From Mycobacteroides chelonae (GTDB taxonomy: Bacteria > Actinomycetota > Actinomycetes > Mycobacteriales > Mycobacteriaceae), in assembly GCF_016767715.1 (NCBI RefSeq), contig NZ_CP050145.1, positions 992,001 through 1,056,000 on the forward strand: a stretch of DNA of 64,000 nucleotides, in the 5' to 3' direction. Positions within the stretch are counted from its first letter, which is position 1. Every line of letters starts with the position of its first letter. The notes under the pieces were generated by a model. It ran no database searches. It saw only the letters and a program-made list of their open reading frames with translations, and had not been told where the DNA came from. The position numbers and the translations under genes are program-made. This document shows, in pieces, positions 35,516 through 44,202 of the stretch.

Positions 35516-37327
35516 CTAATCGTGTGGCGTCGATGGATCCTCGTTGGCTGTGGCTGCCCATAACTCTTGCTCATCGGGCTCAAAGTCATTATCTCCGAGG
35601 GGATCTGGTGGATCTAGGACGGTCAGCTCACCGGTATCGGGGTGCCTCTCGCACGAATGCGCGTCGACATCGCGCACTGCGAACAGCCCGGACAGAGTTG
35701 CAGAGACGCCACCACGCCGACCCTTCGGTGTCGGAAGTGCATCGGCTACTGAGATATGCAGCAACCGGGGCGTGGTGGCCACATCGAAATGAAATGCTTT
35801 GAGCATGGCAAAACATGCCGCGACCATGATCACAGAGAACGGTACCGCGGTGGCGATCGATGCCGTCTGTAGGGCCTGCAGGGAACCGCGCCCGCCAACA
35901 AGCAGTAGGACCGCGGCCGCGGCCCCTTCCAACACCGCCCAGTAGACGCGACTGAGCTTGGGCGTCTCCATTTCGCCTCCGGAGGACAGTATGTCGATCA
36001 CCAAAGAGCCGGAGTCCGAAGAGGTTACGAAGAAAAGTACGATGACGGCGATGGCGAGCACGCTCGTGATCACGCCGAGTGGTAACCCTTCGAGCATCTG
36101 AAACAACGAGGTGTTGGGGTCAACGGCCTCGCCGGTCTCCGGGGCTGCTCTGCGCTGAAATAAGGCGGCGCCGCCAAAAACGGTGAACCATAGTGAACTG
36201 ATCACCGTGGGCGCCAGCAGTACTCCGCCGACGAACTCGCGGATGGTTCGTCCGCGCGAGATTCGGGCGATGAACATTCCGACAAACGGTGCCCAGCTCA
36301 TCCACCAACCCCAATAGAACACTGTCCAGTCGATGACCCAGCCATCGTGAGAGAACGGCGCTGTGCGCAGCATTAATGCCGGTAGCGATTGGATGTAACC
36401 TCCGAGGTTCTGCACCCAAGATTGCAGGAGAAACAGTGTGGGACCCAGCAACAGCACGAAGGCGGTCAAGGCCGCGGCCAACATCATGTTGATGTTGGAC
36501 AGCCATTTAAGACCTTTACTGACCCCGCTGACAACCGAGAGCGTGGCCGCTGAGGTGATCACGGCTATCAAGGCGACCTTCCACCCGTTGGTGACCTGAA
36601 TCCACCCCAGGTATTGCAAACCGGCCGCGATCTGTGTGATGCCGAAACCTAGTGAGGTCGCGACACCGAACAATGTGCCGACGATCGCCACGACATCGAC
36701 TACATCGCCGATGAATCCCTCCACGCGCTGACGTCCTAGTAGCGGCTCTAACAACCACCGCACCGACAAGGGGCGTCCCTTGCGATAGGTCATATAGGCC
36801 ATGCCGAGGCCGACGACCACGTAGATGCTCCAGGCATGCAGTCCCCAATGGAACAAGGTCAATGACATGGCCTGGTTTGCTGCCGCGGTGGTCTGCGCTG
36901 GGATACCACGCGACGCGGGGGGATGCATGTAGTGGCTTAGTGGTTCGGCGACACCGTAGAAGACCAGGCCGATCCCCATTCCTGCGCTGAACAGCATGGC
37001 CAGCCACGCGGGGAAGCTGAATTCGGGCTGCTCATCGTCTCGGCCCAGCCGGATGGTGCCGACTCGGGAAAGGCCGCAGTACAACGCGAACGCCACAAAT
37101 CCAGTGGCAATGAGGATGTACCACCAGCCGACCCCCTCGCCGATTGTCTTGTTCAGCTGGGCAAACGCATCCTGTTTGCCTTTCGCCAACACGACGGCGA
37201 GGGCAATCATCGCGATGATGACCAACGATGCCGGAACGAAGACTTGGGGCCTGATGCTGCGCCAGGCACGCCGCACCGGATTCGCGGTGCCCTGGGTGTT
37301 GTCAGGTGGGGTCGATTGCGGTGTCAA
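35516..37327 (-). CDS. BCCT family betaine/carnitine/choline transporter
   Basis: A 603-residue, twelve-helix BCCT protein. Diagnostic regions are FSAGMGIGLVFYGVAEP in the third and FYWGWWMSWAPFVGMFIARI in the eighth helix, whose tryptophans form the trimethylammonium-binding aromatic box; TIREFVGGVLL follows. These symporters import compatible solutes in osmotic stress. The C-terminal 80 residues are acidic and hydrophilic (DPPDPLGDNDFEPDEQELW), a place used by relatives such as BetP for osmosensing, although BetP's tail is basic. Confidence 0.93.
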   Translation of the reverse strand: MTPQSTPPDNTQGTANPVRRAWRSIRPQVFVPASLVIIAMIALAVVLAKGKQDAFAQLNKTIGEGVGWWYILIATGFVAFALYCGLSRVGTIRLGRDDEQPEFSFPAWLAMLFSAGMGIGLVFYGVAEPLSHYMHPPASRGIPAQTTAAANQAMSLTLFHWGLHAWSIYVVVGLGMAYMTYRKGRPLSVRWLLEPLLGRQRVEGFIGDVVDVVAIVGTLFGVATSLGFGITQIAAGLQYLGWIQVTNGWKVALIAVITSAATLSVVSGVSKGLKWLSNINMMLAAALTAFVLLLGPTLFLLQSWVQNLGGYIQSLPALMLRTAPFSHDGWVIDWTVFYWGWWMSWAPFVGMFIARISRGRTIREFVGGVLLAPTVISSLWFTVFGGAALFQRRAAPETGEAVDPNTSLFQMLEGLPLGVITSVLAIAVIVLFFVTSSDSGSLVIDILSSGGEMETPKLSRVYWAVLEGAAAAVLLLVGGRGSLQALQTASIATAVPFSVIMVAACFAMLKAFHFDVATTPRLLHISVADALPTPKGRRGGVSATLSGLFAVRDVDAHSCERHPDTGELTVLDPPDPLGDNDFEPDEQELWAATANEDPSTPHD

Positions 37328-37707
37328 CGTACTACCGTCCTCGTCAAAGTCTCATCACGTATCAGCGTCGGTGCCGATAACCCTAAGCGACGGCGCCGCC
37401 CCGCAAGCATCAACCGTGCCCATCACACGCCTCGGATAACTATGGAGAGCACAGTCGGGACGGCCGTACCTATGGCTAACCCAAAGACCTCTAGAAGCAG
37501 GTGAGGAACCGATCGGCATGCGTATCGTGCTGGCGGTGACACTCCCGATCCGACGGGTCGCATGGTGACCAAAGAGGAAACACTCAACTATCGGGTTGGC
37601 TTGGTAACTACACAGCCATACTATGAGGTAGGATAGTCTGCAATGAGTGGCTGGATGCTGCACTTGCCAGTCGAGCGGCAACTACTATCTCGCGGAGGAT
37701 TGTAATC
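37328..37707. other. Intergenic region upstream of two divergent operons
   Basis: 380 bases between the divergent BCCT gene and the secretory operon at 37708, holding both promoters. There are no supported small genes. The plus-strand side ends with GGAGG 9 bases before the ATG at 37708. Confidence 0.5.
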
Positions 37708-38937
37708 ATGGCCCAGGCGGGGGTGCGGGTGATCACTTGCCGCCGGATGCCTGCACGTGCAGCCTTCCAGCAACCTAACCGCGCTCCTGGTCGGCGTCCG
37801 AATGCCCGTCGTGTCGTCGTGGTCGTCATTGCGATGGCCATGATGGCCGTGCCGGCGACGGTCCAGCTGGTCGCCGGTGCCGGTTGGCAGGCGGAGGCTG
37901 ACCCGAATCAGCCGGGGCCTCCTGCTCCGGCTCCGCCGCCGTTGGCAGTTCCGCAACCGGATAATCTGTCGCGCACTGTCAATATCGGTGGCGCTCAAGT
38001 GAAATCAAATGTTCCGCAGGGAATGGGAGACGGCACCGGGCGGCCGTTATCGGAGCCGCGAGAACGCTCGGTGGCCGCGGTGCCTCCGGTCGCCACCGAT
38101 GGTGTGCACGCCGCGACCGCCTGGCCGGGAAGACAGATTGTCATCCACTTACCCAATGAACGCGCCCTGACGGCTGCGAACTGGGGTGAAGGCGGTGTGG
38201 CCGCTTACGGCTCGGGGCCGGTGGATTATGTGGTGATTCCTGATGCCGGCGGCGGTGCCGATATTCGCATGATCCGCAAGACCTTTATCTCGCCGAGTGA
38301 CTTCTCGTTAGGCGTCAGGTACCCCGACAGCACGCATCTGCGCCAAGCAGGTCAAGCAGTGGTGGTCGAGACTGACGCCTCCTCAGGTAGACCGGCAGCG
38401 ATTATCGGGGCGTTCAGCATTCCCGAGGCCCGCGACGGAGCGGGGAACGCCATCTCTGTGTCCCCGTGGATCGGCGCGAGCTATCTGTATCAGCAATCGG
38501 ATCTGAACCTGAACGTCGGCGATGTCGGGCTACTCAATTTTCCCGTCACGATCACCGTGGCCTACCGCGCCACCACCACTAGCCCGGCGGTGGCTCCAGG
38601 TGATCCGGGACCTAAGCGTCCGCCGGTCGCCGAGGGTGGCCGGTGCGCGTCCGGGCCGTCGCAATTCCGGGGTGCCGGAGATGGTCAAAATCCCGATGGT
38701 TTTGCTGATTTCCTGCCGTCATGTGCTCGGCTGGCTGCTTGCATGAGCGCGGCTCCAGCCCGCACCAGCGCGCTTACGTGTGAGAACACGTTTATGGCCG
38801 ATTTGACGAATGCGTGTGTTACCGCGTTTGGGTACGACGACGACTACGAGGGCTGCCAGGCAGCGGCCAACGGACATACCCGCTGGGCCAAAGAGAACAT
38901 GAGCCCCGGCCCCGCTGCCGCAGGAACTGGAACCTGA
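37708..38937 (+). CDS. Exported protein with phospholipase A2-like C-terminal domain lacking His-Asp
   Basis: A 409-residue protein. A cytoplasmic basic lead is followed by a membrane/signal segment (VVVVVIAMAMMAVPATVQLV, residues 37-56), a Pro-rich linker, and a strand-rich middle domain (about 130-290) that I cannot assign. The C-terminus (about 320-400) matches prokaryotic phospholipase A2 spacing: GFADFLPSCARLAACM, then CENTFMADLTNAC. In active enzymes the cysteine is followed by x-R-H-D; here it is R-L-A, so catalysis should be lost. It opens a six-gene operon; the next gene starts 45 bases later. Confidence 0.7.
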   Translation: MAQAGVRVITCRRMPARAAFQQPNRAPGRRPNARRVVVVVIAMAMMAVPATVQLVAGAGWQAEADPNQPGPPAPAPPPLAVPQPDNLSRTVNIGGAQVKSNVPQGMGDGTGRPLSEPRERSVAAVPPVATDGVHAATAWPGRQIVIHLPNERALTAANWGEGGVAAYGSGPVDYVVIPDAGGGADIRMIRKTFISPSDFSLGVRYPDSTHLRQAGQAVVVETDASSGRPAAIIGAFSIPEARDGAGNAISVSPWIGASYLYQQSDLNLNVGDVGLLNFPVTITVAYRATTTSPAVAPGDPGPKRPPVAEGGRCASGPSQFRGAGDGQNPDGFADFLPSCARLAACMSAAPARTSALTCENTFMADLTNACVTAFGYDDDYEGCQAAANGHTRWAKENMSPGPAAAGTGT

Positions 38938-38982
38938 CATGCCCACCTACACAGCACTATTTCGGGGAAAAGGATTCTGTCG

Positions 38983-41136
38983 ATGAACGATGATGCGCCC
39001 ACGCAAACCCTGCCCGCCGCGCCCAGTCCGCAGCCGACGCTGCCGTTGACGGGTTTTGCCGCCGGGATCGCCGGGGCCGCACTGGTCGTGGTCGGGGTGT
39101 GGGGTTTTCATGTACTGACTCCCGGTGGCGGTGCGGTGGGTTCGGTCGGCTGGGTTGTGCTGCTGTGCTTGGCGTTTACCGCCCTGGGTAAAGGCATCAC
39201 CCTGCTGCGCAGGGCCCTGGCACCCGTCACGGACGCAGCCTTGGCGCCGCTGGCGCCTATATCTGCCCCCGTGCGTGCCACGGCCGGAATCGTTATCGGC
39301 GCCAGCGGTATTTGGTGGGTGATGCGCGGGCACGCCGCCACTTGGTGGACACACACTACGGGCACCGGCAGCACAACTGGGTGGACTCTGACCTCGCAAC
39401 TGGTGGCGGTGGCGTTGATCGCCGTTTTCGGTGCGCTTCTGTTCGGCGGCGCCAAAAACCTCGTCGCCACGATCTTCGCCAATTCGGGCACACGCCATCG
39501 AGACAGCAGAGATACCGCCGAGCAGCGGTGGGCGCTGGTTTGGTCCAGCCACCCAGGACTGGGCCTGCTTCTATTGGCCGGCGCTGTCGCGCTCGTGTTC
39601 CTGTCCGGGTACGTCGTCCCGAGGGTGTCGGGGTGGCTTTCCGGCGATGACCCGATGGCCGCCTTGGCGGCCATCGCCGCGATCCTGATCGTCGCGTTCT
39701 TCGCGAATACGTGGTGGTGGAAAGCACTATCGGGATGGTGGACCTGGGCTCACACCCACGGCAGCAGCGGTGGTGGGGCCAGCCCGCTGGGACAGATGCA
39801 GGCCGGTGCCGCCGTGATCGCACTGATCTGGTTCTCCGCCATGGGATTTGGACTGGCGTCACCGCAGGATTACACCGGCCCCGGCGCCGCACCCTTGGCG
39901 CGGGCTGCCTGCCCACCAGATTGCGGTGGCGGAGGCGGTCTTGACGGTCCCCCTGGGGGCGGCAGCCAGTTCAGACCCCCCGACATGCCCGCCCAACAAC
40001 CCGACTATCAAGGCGGCATCAACCAGGCGCCGCTGAACCAAAATTCGGGAATCTCGATCTACAACGAAAGCCCTGCTCAGGGCGGCGGTCAGCAAGCCTC
40101 CCAAAACATGGGCCCGCAAATGTCCGGCCAACACGCCGCGCATGGCGAGCCACTGCCCAACTACGGCCCCTGGCAACCCGACGCCCAACCCCCTGCCCAA
40201 GCCCCGGTCCAGCAGGCACCTCAGGCTCCGCAGCCGGTCCAGCAAGCACCTGCTCAACAACCCGTGCAGCAGGCGCCTCAAGCACCGCAAAACCCCGTTG
40301 GTCAGCAACCAGCACAGCAGCCCCAACCCGGACAAACTCAACCGGGCCAGCAGCAGCCACAAAACCCGGCAAACCAACAGAACCCGGCACAACAGCAGCC
40401 ACAGAAACAGCCTGATCAGACACCTCAAAAGCAGCCTGACACGCCGAAAAAGAACCCGATCGACCCCACCGATCTGGCAACAGCGGCCACCCGGCGCGGC
40501 TCACAACAAGCTGGCCAACAAGCCGCCCAGCAGGCTGGCCAACAAGGCACGCAGCAGGCGACACAACAAACTACTCAGCAAGCGACCCAGCAGGCCGCGA
40601 AAGCTGCCGAACAGGGCACGCAGAAGGCTGCGCAACCAGGCGACCAGTTCCCCGCTGATTTCCACCTCGGGCAGGTCGCTGACGGTCTAAAAGCCCGCGG
40701 CACATACAGTCCCACCGGCACGCATTGGGGTGACACAGGCAAGACTATCGGCGCCATCACCAAGAGCCAGGCCGAGAACTTCGTGAAGGCGGGCGAACGC
40801 TTCACAGCGGTAGGCCGCGTTCTGGAAGTCGGCAAGATGGGGGTTGACCTAGCCAACGGTGCCCCTATACCGGAAACGGTAGGCGCAACTGCGGGATCTC
40901 TGGCTGGGGCATGGGCGGGGGCAGAAGCTGGCGCCTTGGTCGGCGCGGCAATCGGATCATTCCTCCCGGGCCCGGGCACGGCCGTAGGTGGCGTCGTAGG
41001 AGGCGTGGTCGGCGGGTTCGTCGGCAGCGGCATCGGTTCGGAGGTAGGAAAAGCACTCGGCGGCGCTGCCCGCTCAGCCGGATCAGCACTGTCAACGGCC
41101 GGCGGTGCCGTCGCATCCTTCTTCGGTAGTTTGTGA
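38983..41136 (+). CDS. Large membrane protein with Pro/Gln-rich stalk and glycine-zipper tail
   Basis: A 717-residue protein of three parts. Residues 1-300 contain about seven membrane segments. Residues 320-590 are low-complexity, with repeated QQAPQAPQ-, QPGQ- and QQATQQ-type units. The C-terminal 125 residues begin with a compact region (FPADFHLGQVADGLKARGTY...HWGDTGKTIG) and end in alternating Gly/Ala runs (GAWAGAEAGALVGAAIGSF, GGVVGGVVGGFVG) typical of glycine-zipper, membrane-inserting segments. No family recognised; plausible roles are a conjugation/secretion channel component or a pore-forming toxin. Downstream small membrane genes follow closely. Confidence 0.75.
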   Translation: MNDDAPTQTLPAAPSPQPTLPLTGFAAGIAGAALVVVGVWGFHVLTPGGGAVGSVGWVVLLCLAFTALGKGITLLRRALAPVTDAALAPLAPISAPVRATAGIVIGASGIWWVMRGHAATWWTHTTGTGSTTGWTLTSQLVAVALIAVFGALLFGGAKNLVATIFANSGTRHRDSRDTAEQRWALVWSSHPGLGLLLLAGAVALVFLSGYVVPRVSGWLSGDDPMAALAAIAAILIVAFFANTWWWKALSGWWTWAHTHGSSGGGASPLGQMQAGAAVIALIWFSAMGFGLASPQDYTGPGAAPLARAACPPDCGGGGGLDGPPGGGSQFRPPDMPAQQPDYQGGINQAPLNQNSGISIYNESPAQGGGQQASQNMGPQMSGQHAAHGEPLPNYGPWQPDAQPPAQAPVQQAPQAPQPVQQAPAQQPVQQAPQAPQNPVGQQPAQQPQPGQTQPGQQQPQNPANQQNPAQQQPQKQPDQTPQKQPDTPKKNPIDPTDLATAATRRGSQQAGQQAAQQAGQQGTQQATQQTTQQATQQAAKAAEQGTQKAAQPGDQFPADFHLGQVADGLKARGTYSPTGTHWGDTGKTIGAITKSQAENFVKAGERFTAVGRVLEVGKMGVDLANGAPIPETVGATAGSLAGAWAGAEAGALVGAAIGSFLPGPGTAVGGVVGGVVGGFVGSGIGSEVGKALGGAARSAGSALSTAGGAVASFFGSL

Positions 41137-41160
41137 CAGACAGGGAACGAGGATCAGCTC

Positions 41161-41439
41161 ATGCTCACGGTAGCTGCAGTATTCATCGGTTTCATCGGAG
41201 CGGTAACCCTGCTCACTCTGATGCAAGTACGTCCATATTCGTCGCCAGTACAGCTGTTAACACTGGCGATGGGCGGAATATGTTGCGTGGCGCTCACAGC
41301 TAGCGGACTGTATTGGCTAACTGACTCGCAGACGCTACGAATCGGTACTTTATGCGGCGGTCTAGTGATCGCTCTAAACATCATCAAGTTGGCCAGGCGC
41401 CGTCGATACGTCACTATATCGGTGGGCGGCGAAGAATGA
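41161..41439 (+). CDS. Small three-helix membrane protein
   Basis: A 92-residue protein with three hydrophobic segments (about 2-22, 32-52, 58-76) and a basic end (KLARRRRYVTI). It starts 25 bases after the 717-residue protein's stop and is less GC-rich. No family is recognised. By position, it could be an immunity or accessory protein to the large membrane protein, but nothing in its sequence proves this. Confidence 0.65.
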   Translation: MLTVAAVFIGFIGAVTLLTLMQVRPYSSPVQLLTLAMGGICCVALTASGLYWLTDSQTLRIGTLCGGLVIALNIIKLARRRRYVTISVGGEE

Positions 41440-41449
41440 TGGGCACCGG

Positions 41450-41782
41450 GTGATGAACGGATTGTATGCGCTGGTCCTGGTTCTGAACTGTGTACTCATC
41501 GTCTCGCTTGTGTTTGGTGATGATTTTAATAGAAAGCTGCCCTCCAAGAGCGGATGGTATGTTCAGTTGGCAGCGTCTTCGCTGTTTATCTTTGTCGCGC
41601 CCAATCTTGCTATCGCATTCGGCTGTATCGTGGGGGTAATGATTGCCCGGTTTATATTTGCCTTATGGCTCACCCCTCTGGGTGATAATACTTTCGCGAA
41701 GATACTTAGACCCTTTCGGTTGCCTGTTAAGCGAGTTAATAGATATGAGAAGCGTGAACGGTCTATAAGAGATGAGGATTGA
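41450..41782 (+). CDS. Small three-helix membrane protein, AT-rich
   Basis: A 110-residue protein with three membrane segments (about 4-24, 38-58, 58-76) and a charged tail (KRVNRYEKRERSIRDED). The start is GTG 41450 or ATG 41453. Its base composition is plainly lower in GC than the rest of the island, with many A/T third positions, which suggests recent transfer or the fast evolution typical of immunity genes. It overlaps nothing, but the next gene starts 8 bases after its stop, so it is part of the operon. No family is recognised. Confidence 0.65.
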   Translation: MMNGLYALVLVLNCVLIVSLVFGDDFNRKLPSKSGWYVQLAASSLFIFVAPNLAIAFGCIVGVMIARFIFALWLTPLGDNTFAKILRPFRLPVKRVNRYEKRERSIRDED

Positions 41783-41789
41783 GAAAGGG

Positions 41790-42455
41790 ATGCTAGCTGT
41801 GAGGGAGCCCAAACGTACTGCTGTCGCCGTATTGGGTGTATTCGTCGCCGTTGCAGCGGGGTGTTCTTCGCAGCAGTCGCCAAGCGACGCATCCAACACA
41901 TCTGCCGCGTCGGTGACGTCGTCATCGACATCGCCGTCTATGGCTACCGCCGATGGGTGCGCGACCAGTGACATTCCTCGAGTCACGTTGGATGCCAAGG
42001 CGCCGGACGAGCCGATGTTGGCAGTGCCGACACCGCAGGGGTGGCAGTATTCGCCGGCGATGAATTCGCCGGTGATTCGCGGGGCTGTGGCCAATGTGGG
42101 GTTGCGGGCGAACGATTTCACACCGAATGCGGTGGTGACATTGGAAGATTTGACTGGCAAGGTCGCCTCAGCGCAGCAGGGTATTGATGCAGAGATCGCC
42201 AGTGTGGAGCAAGGTGGCATGGCCGTTGAGTCCCGCACTGCGGGGACGGTGTGTGGGCACCCGAGTAGCACGATCACTTACACCCTGCAGAACCGGCCGG
42301 TGACTGCCCTGATCGCTGGGGTTGAGGCCGGGCCCAAGATCTGGGCCACGGTGCTGACCATCCAAACCGCCGAGCCCGGCAATCCCGCCTACACCGCAGG
42401 TAAGCAAGCAATCCTGGAGGGCTTCCAGTTCCGGCTGCCTGGTAATAGCCGCTAA
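41790..42455 (+). CDS. LpqN/LpqT-type lipoprotein
   Basis: A 221-residue lipoprotein: signal peptide VREPKRTAVAVLGVFVAVAAGC with lipobox VAAGC, a Ser/Thr-rich linker, and a domain with VPTPQGWQY, VVTLEDLTGKV and the Cys near TVCGHPSSTITY that resembles the Mog1/PsbP-like LpqN family. Mycobacterial LpqN proteins bind lipids or interact with host proteins. ATG 41790 has GAGAAAGGG immediately upstream; ATG 41772 would overlap the previous gene. It belongs to the operon begun at 37708. Confidence 0.8.
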   Translation: MLAVREPKRTAVAVLGVFVAVAAGCSSQQSPSDASNTSAASVTSSSTSPSMATADGCATSDIPRVTLDAKAPDEPMLAVPTPQGWQYSPAMNSPVIRGAVANVGLRANDFTPNAVVTLEDLTGKVASAQQGIDAEIASVEQGGMAVESRTAGTVCGHPSSTITYTLQNRPVTALIAGVEAGPKIWATVLTIQTAEPGNPAYTAGKQAILEGFQFRLPGNSR

Positions 42456-42569
42456 CAGCCTGCGCTGCTCGCCCGCCTTTGGCCTACCGGTTGGGGCGGC
42501 TGACGCAGCCGGGTCTAACAGGTGCATGCACGCAAGGGCTGCAATGCACCACCATTGCAAGGAGATTCG

Positions 42570-43466
42570 ATGACCTCAAGTTTTGTTACCGTCGTGCTGG
42601 TCCTCATCGGTGTGGTGTTGATCATGCTGGGGCGCAGGGTATCTGCCCGGCGCGCGGTGTTGCTTGGTGCGGGCGTGGCGGCGGTTTTCCTTGCTGTAGT
42701 GGTGCTGGTGTCGTCGATGGTAACCATTGTCGGTACCCGGCAGGTCGGTATCGCGACGGCGTTCAACCGGCCCACCGGGCAGACCTTCAACAACGGGCTG
42801 CACTTCAAATTCCCATGGGTGCAGGTACATGAAATGGATGGTGCGGTACAGATCGACACCTACCAGGCCGTCGCGGGCAGCGACCGCCGGATCCCGGTTC
42901 GGCTGGGCAACAACTCCACCGCATTGGCGGACGCCTCGATTCGGTGGCAGATCAAGCCGGACTCGGCAGACGAACTATTCGTGCAGTACAAGACTTTCGA
43001 CGGTGTTCGCGTGAACCTGATTGAGCGCAACCTCAAGGTCGCCTTGAACGAGGCGTTCGCCAAGTTCGACCCGCTGGACAAAAAGAACTTGGAAGAGTCG
43101 CCGCTGCCCAGTATCGCCGCCCAGGCATTAGGTCTGCTACGCACCAAGGTCGGCAAAGAAGTCGAAATCTTGGATGTGTCGGTACCGACGATCGACTACG
43201 ACGACAAGACCGAAGAGCGCATAAACCAGATCAACGAGGAACGCGCGAATACCACCAAGGCTGGCCAAGAAGTGGAAACCAACAAGAAGAAGCGTGAAGC
43301 CGCCGAGGAACTTGCCAAGATGCCACCACCGGACCTTCGAATCTCCATCGCTAACTGTCTGAACAAGATGGCCGAAACGGGCAAGAACCTCAACTGCTTC
43401 CCCATCGGACAAGGTGTGGTCCCGACCCTGAGCATCCCCAACCCGATCACGGTCCCCGAAGGCTGA
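42570..43466 (+). CDS. SPFH/prohibitin-like membrane protein
   Basis: A 298-residue protein with two N-terminal hydrophobic segments, then an SPFH domain (VGTRQVGIATAFNRPTGQTFNNGLHFKFPW...) and a coiled coil rich in Glu/Lys (TEERINQINEERANTTKAGQEVETNKKKREAAEEL). The ATG at 42570 has AAGGAG 6 bases upstream. SPFH proteins build ring-like scaffolds in membranes and often protect against envelope stress or control proteases. It follows the lipoprotein by 114 bases. This is the second SPFH sequence in the island, after the remnant at 33.4 kb. Confidence 0.85.
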   Translation: MTSSFVTVVLVLIGVVLIMLGRRVSARRAVLLGAGVAAVFLAVVVLVSSMVTIVGTRQVGIATAFNRPTGQTFNNGLHFKFPWVQVHEMDGAVQIDTYQAVAGSDRRIPVRLGNNSTALADASIRWQIKPDSADELFVQYKTFDGVRVNLIERNLKVALNEAFAKFDPLDKKNLEESPLPSIAAQALGLLRTKVGKEVEILDVSVPTIDYDDKTEERINQINEERANTTKAGQEVETNKKKREAAEELAKMPPPDLRISIANCLNKMAETGKNLNCFPIGQGVVPTLSIPNPITVPEG

Positions 43467-43751
43467 CCACCTAAGCGTGGATGAATCAGTCTCCTTGTGC
43501 TGATTTCGTTTACGCGCGACCGCTGGAGTTGATCTTCTTGGTGATCAGGGTGCTTGACGTGAACGCATACGCCCGGGCCCCTCAAGGAGCGTGCCGCCAG
43601 TTCTGCGCCGTCTACAGACTCGACGCCGAAGATGCACGGTCCGCTTAAGTAGCAGCACGAGAAGGCTCACATCCAGGGTGTCGGTTTGTGCTGGCTTGCG
43701 TAGCTCGTCGGTTCGGCGCGTGCGGAGATTCGCGAAACCCGGTGGGAAGAG

Positions 43752-44048
43752 GTGAAACAGGAGGCGTTCACGAAACTCTCGTATCAACGCAATGCTGAGA
43801 TGCTCGATGAGCAGCTGCGGCGTCGACAGGCGGTCGCAGCTATGCGGACGTACGCCAACGCGCCCAGCAGCTCAATGCCTCTGACGCGGACGAAGCCAGA
43901 AAGTGGACTGCGTGGATTCGTCAGCACGCCGACCGCACGGACCCGATCAACGGCCCACTGCAGCTCCTTAGCATCACAACCGCCAGGTACGCCGACCTCG
44001 AACCTCACATAAACGGGTGGAGCGCCTATGGCCCCCACCGGCGGTAGC
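43752..44048 (+). pseudogene. Frameshifted fragment of an unidentified gene
   Basis: A frame opening VKQEAFTKLSYQRNAEMLDEQLRRRQAVAA continues coherently only after a shift near 43842, giving YADVRQRAQQLNASDADEARKW, then TAWIRQHADRTDPINGPLQL and on to HINGWSAYGPHRR and TAG at 44048. The second half has clear coding character (charged, GC at third positions). I recognise no family. Its position beside the change from accessory to core gene content suggests a boundary scar. Confidence 0.6.
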
Positions 44049-44149
44049 ACTCACAGGGTGCCAGAGCCACGTTCCGAAATCGGCCAATACGCGTTCCGGC
44101 GGCAAGAACTTGACCTATAGCTATCAGCAACAACGGCATTTTCAACACG

Positions 44150-44165
44150 TCCCCGAGGGCGGGGA
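44150..44165. terminator. Short hairpin downstream of the MpaB-family gene
   Basis: TCCCCG and CGGGGA with an AGGG loop, 38 bases beyond the 3' end of the minus-strand MpaB-family gene at 44203. Weak without a T-run. Confidence 0.35.
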
Positions 44166-44202
44166 TCAGCACAGGAGTCTACCGGGCTGTCCCCGTGGGC
44201 TC

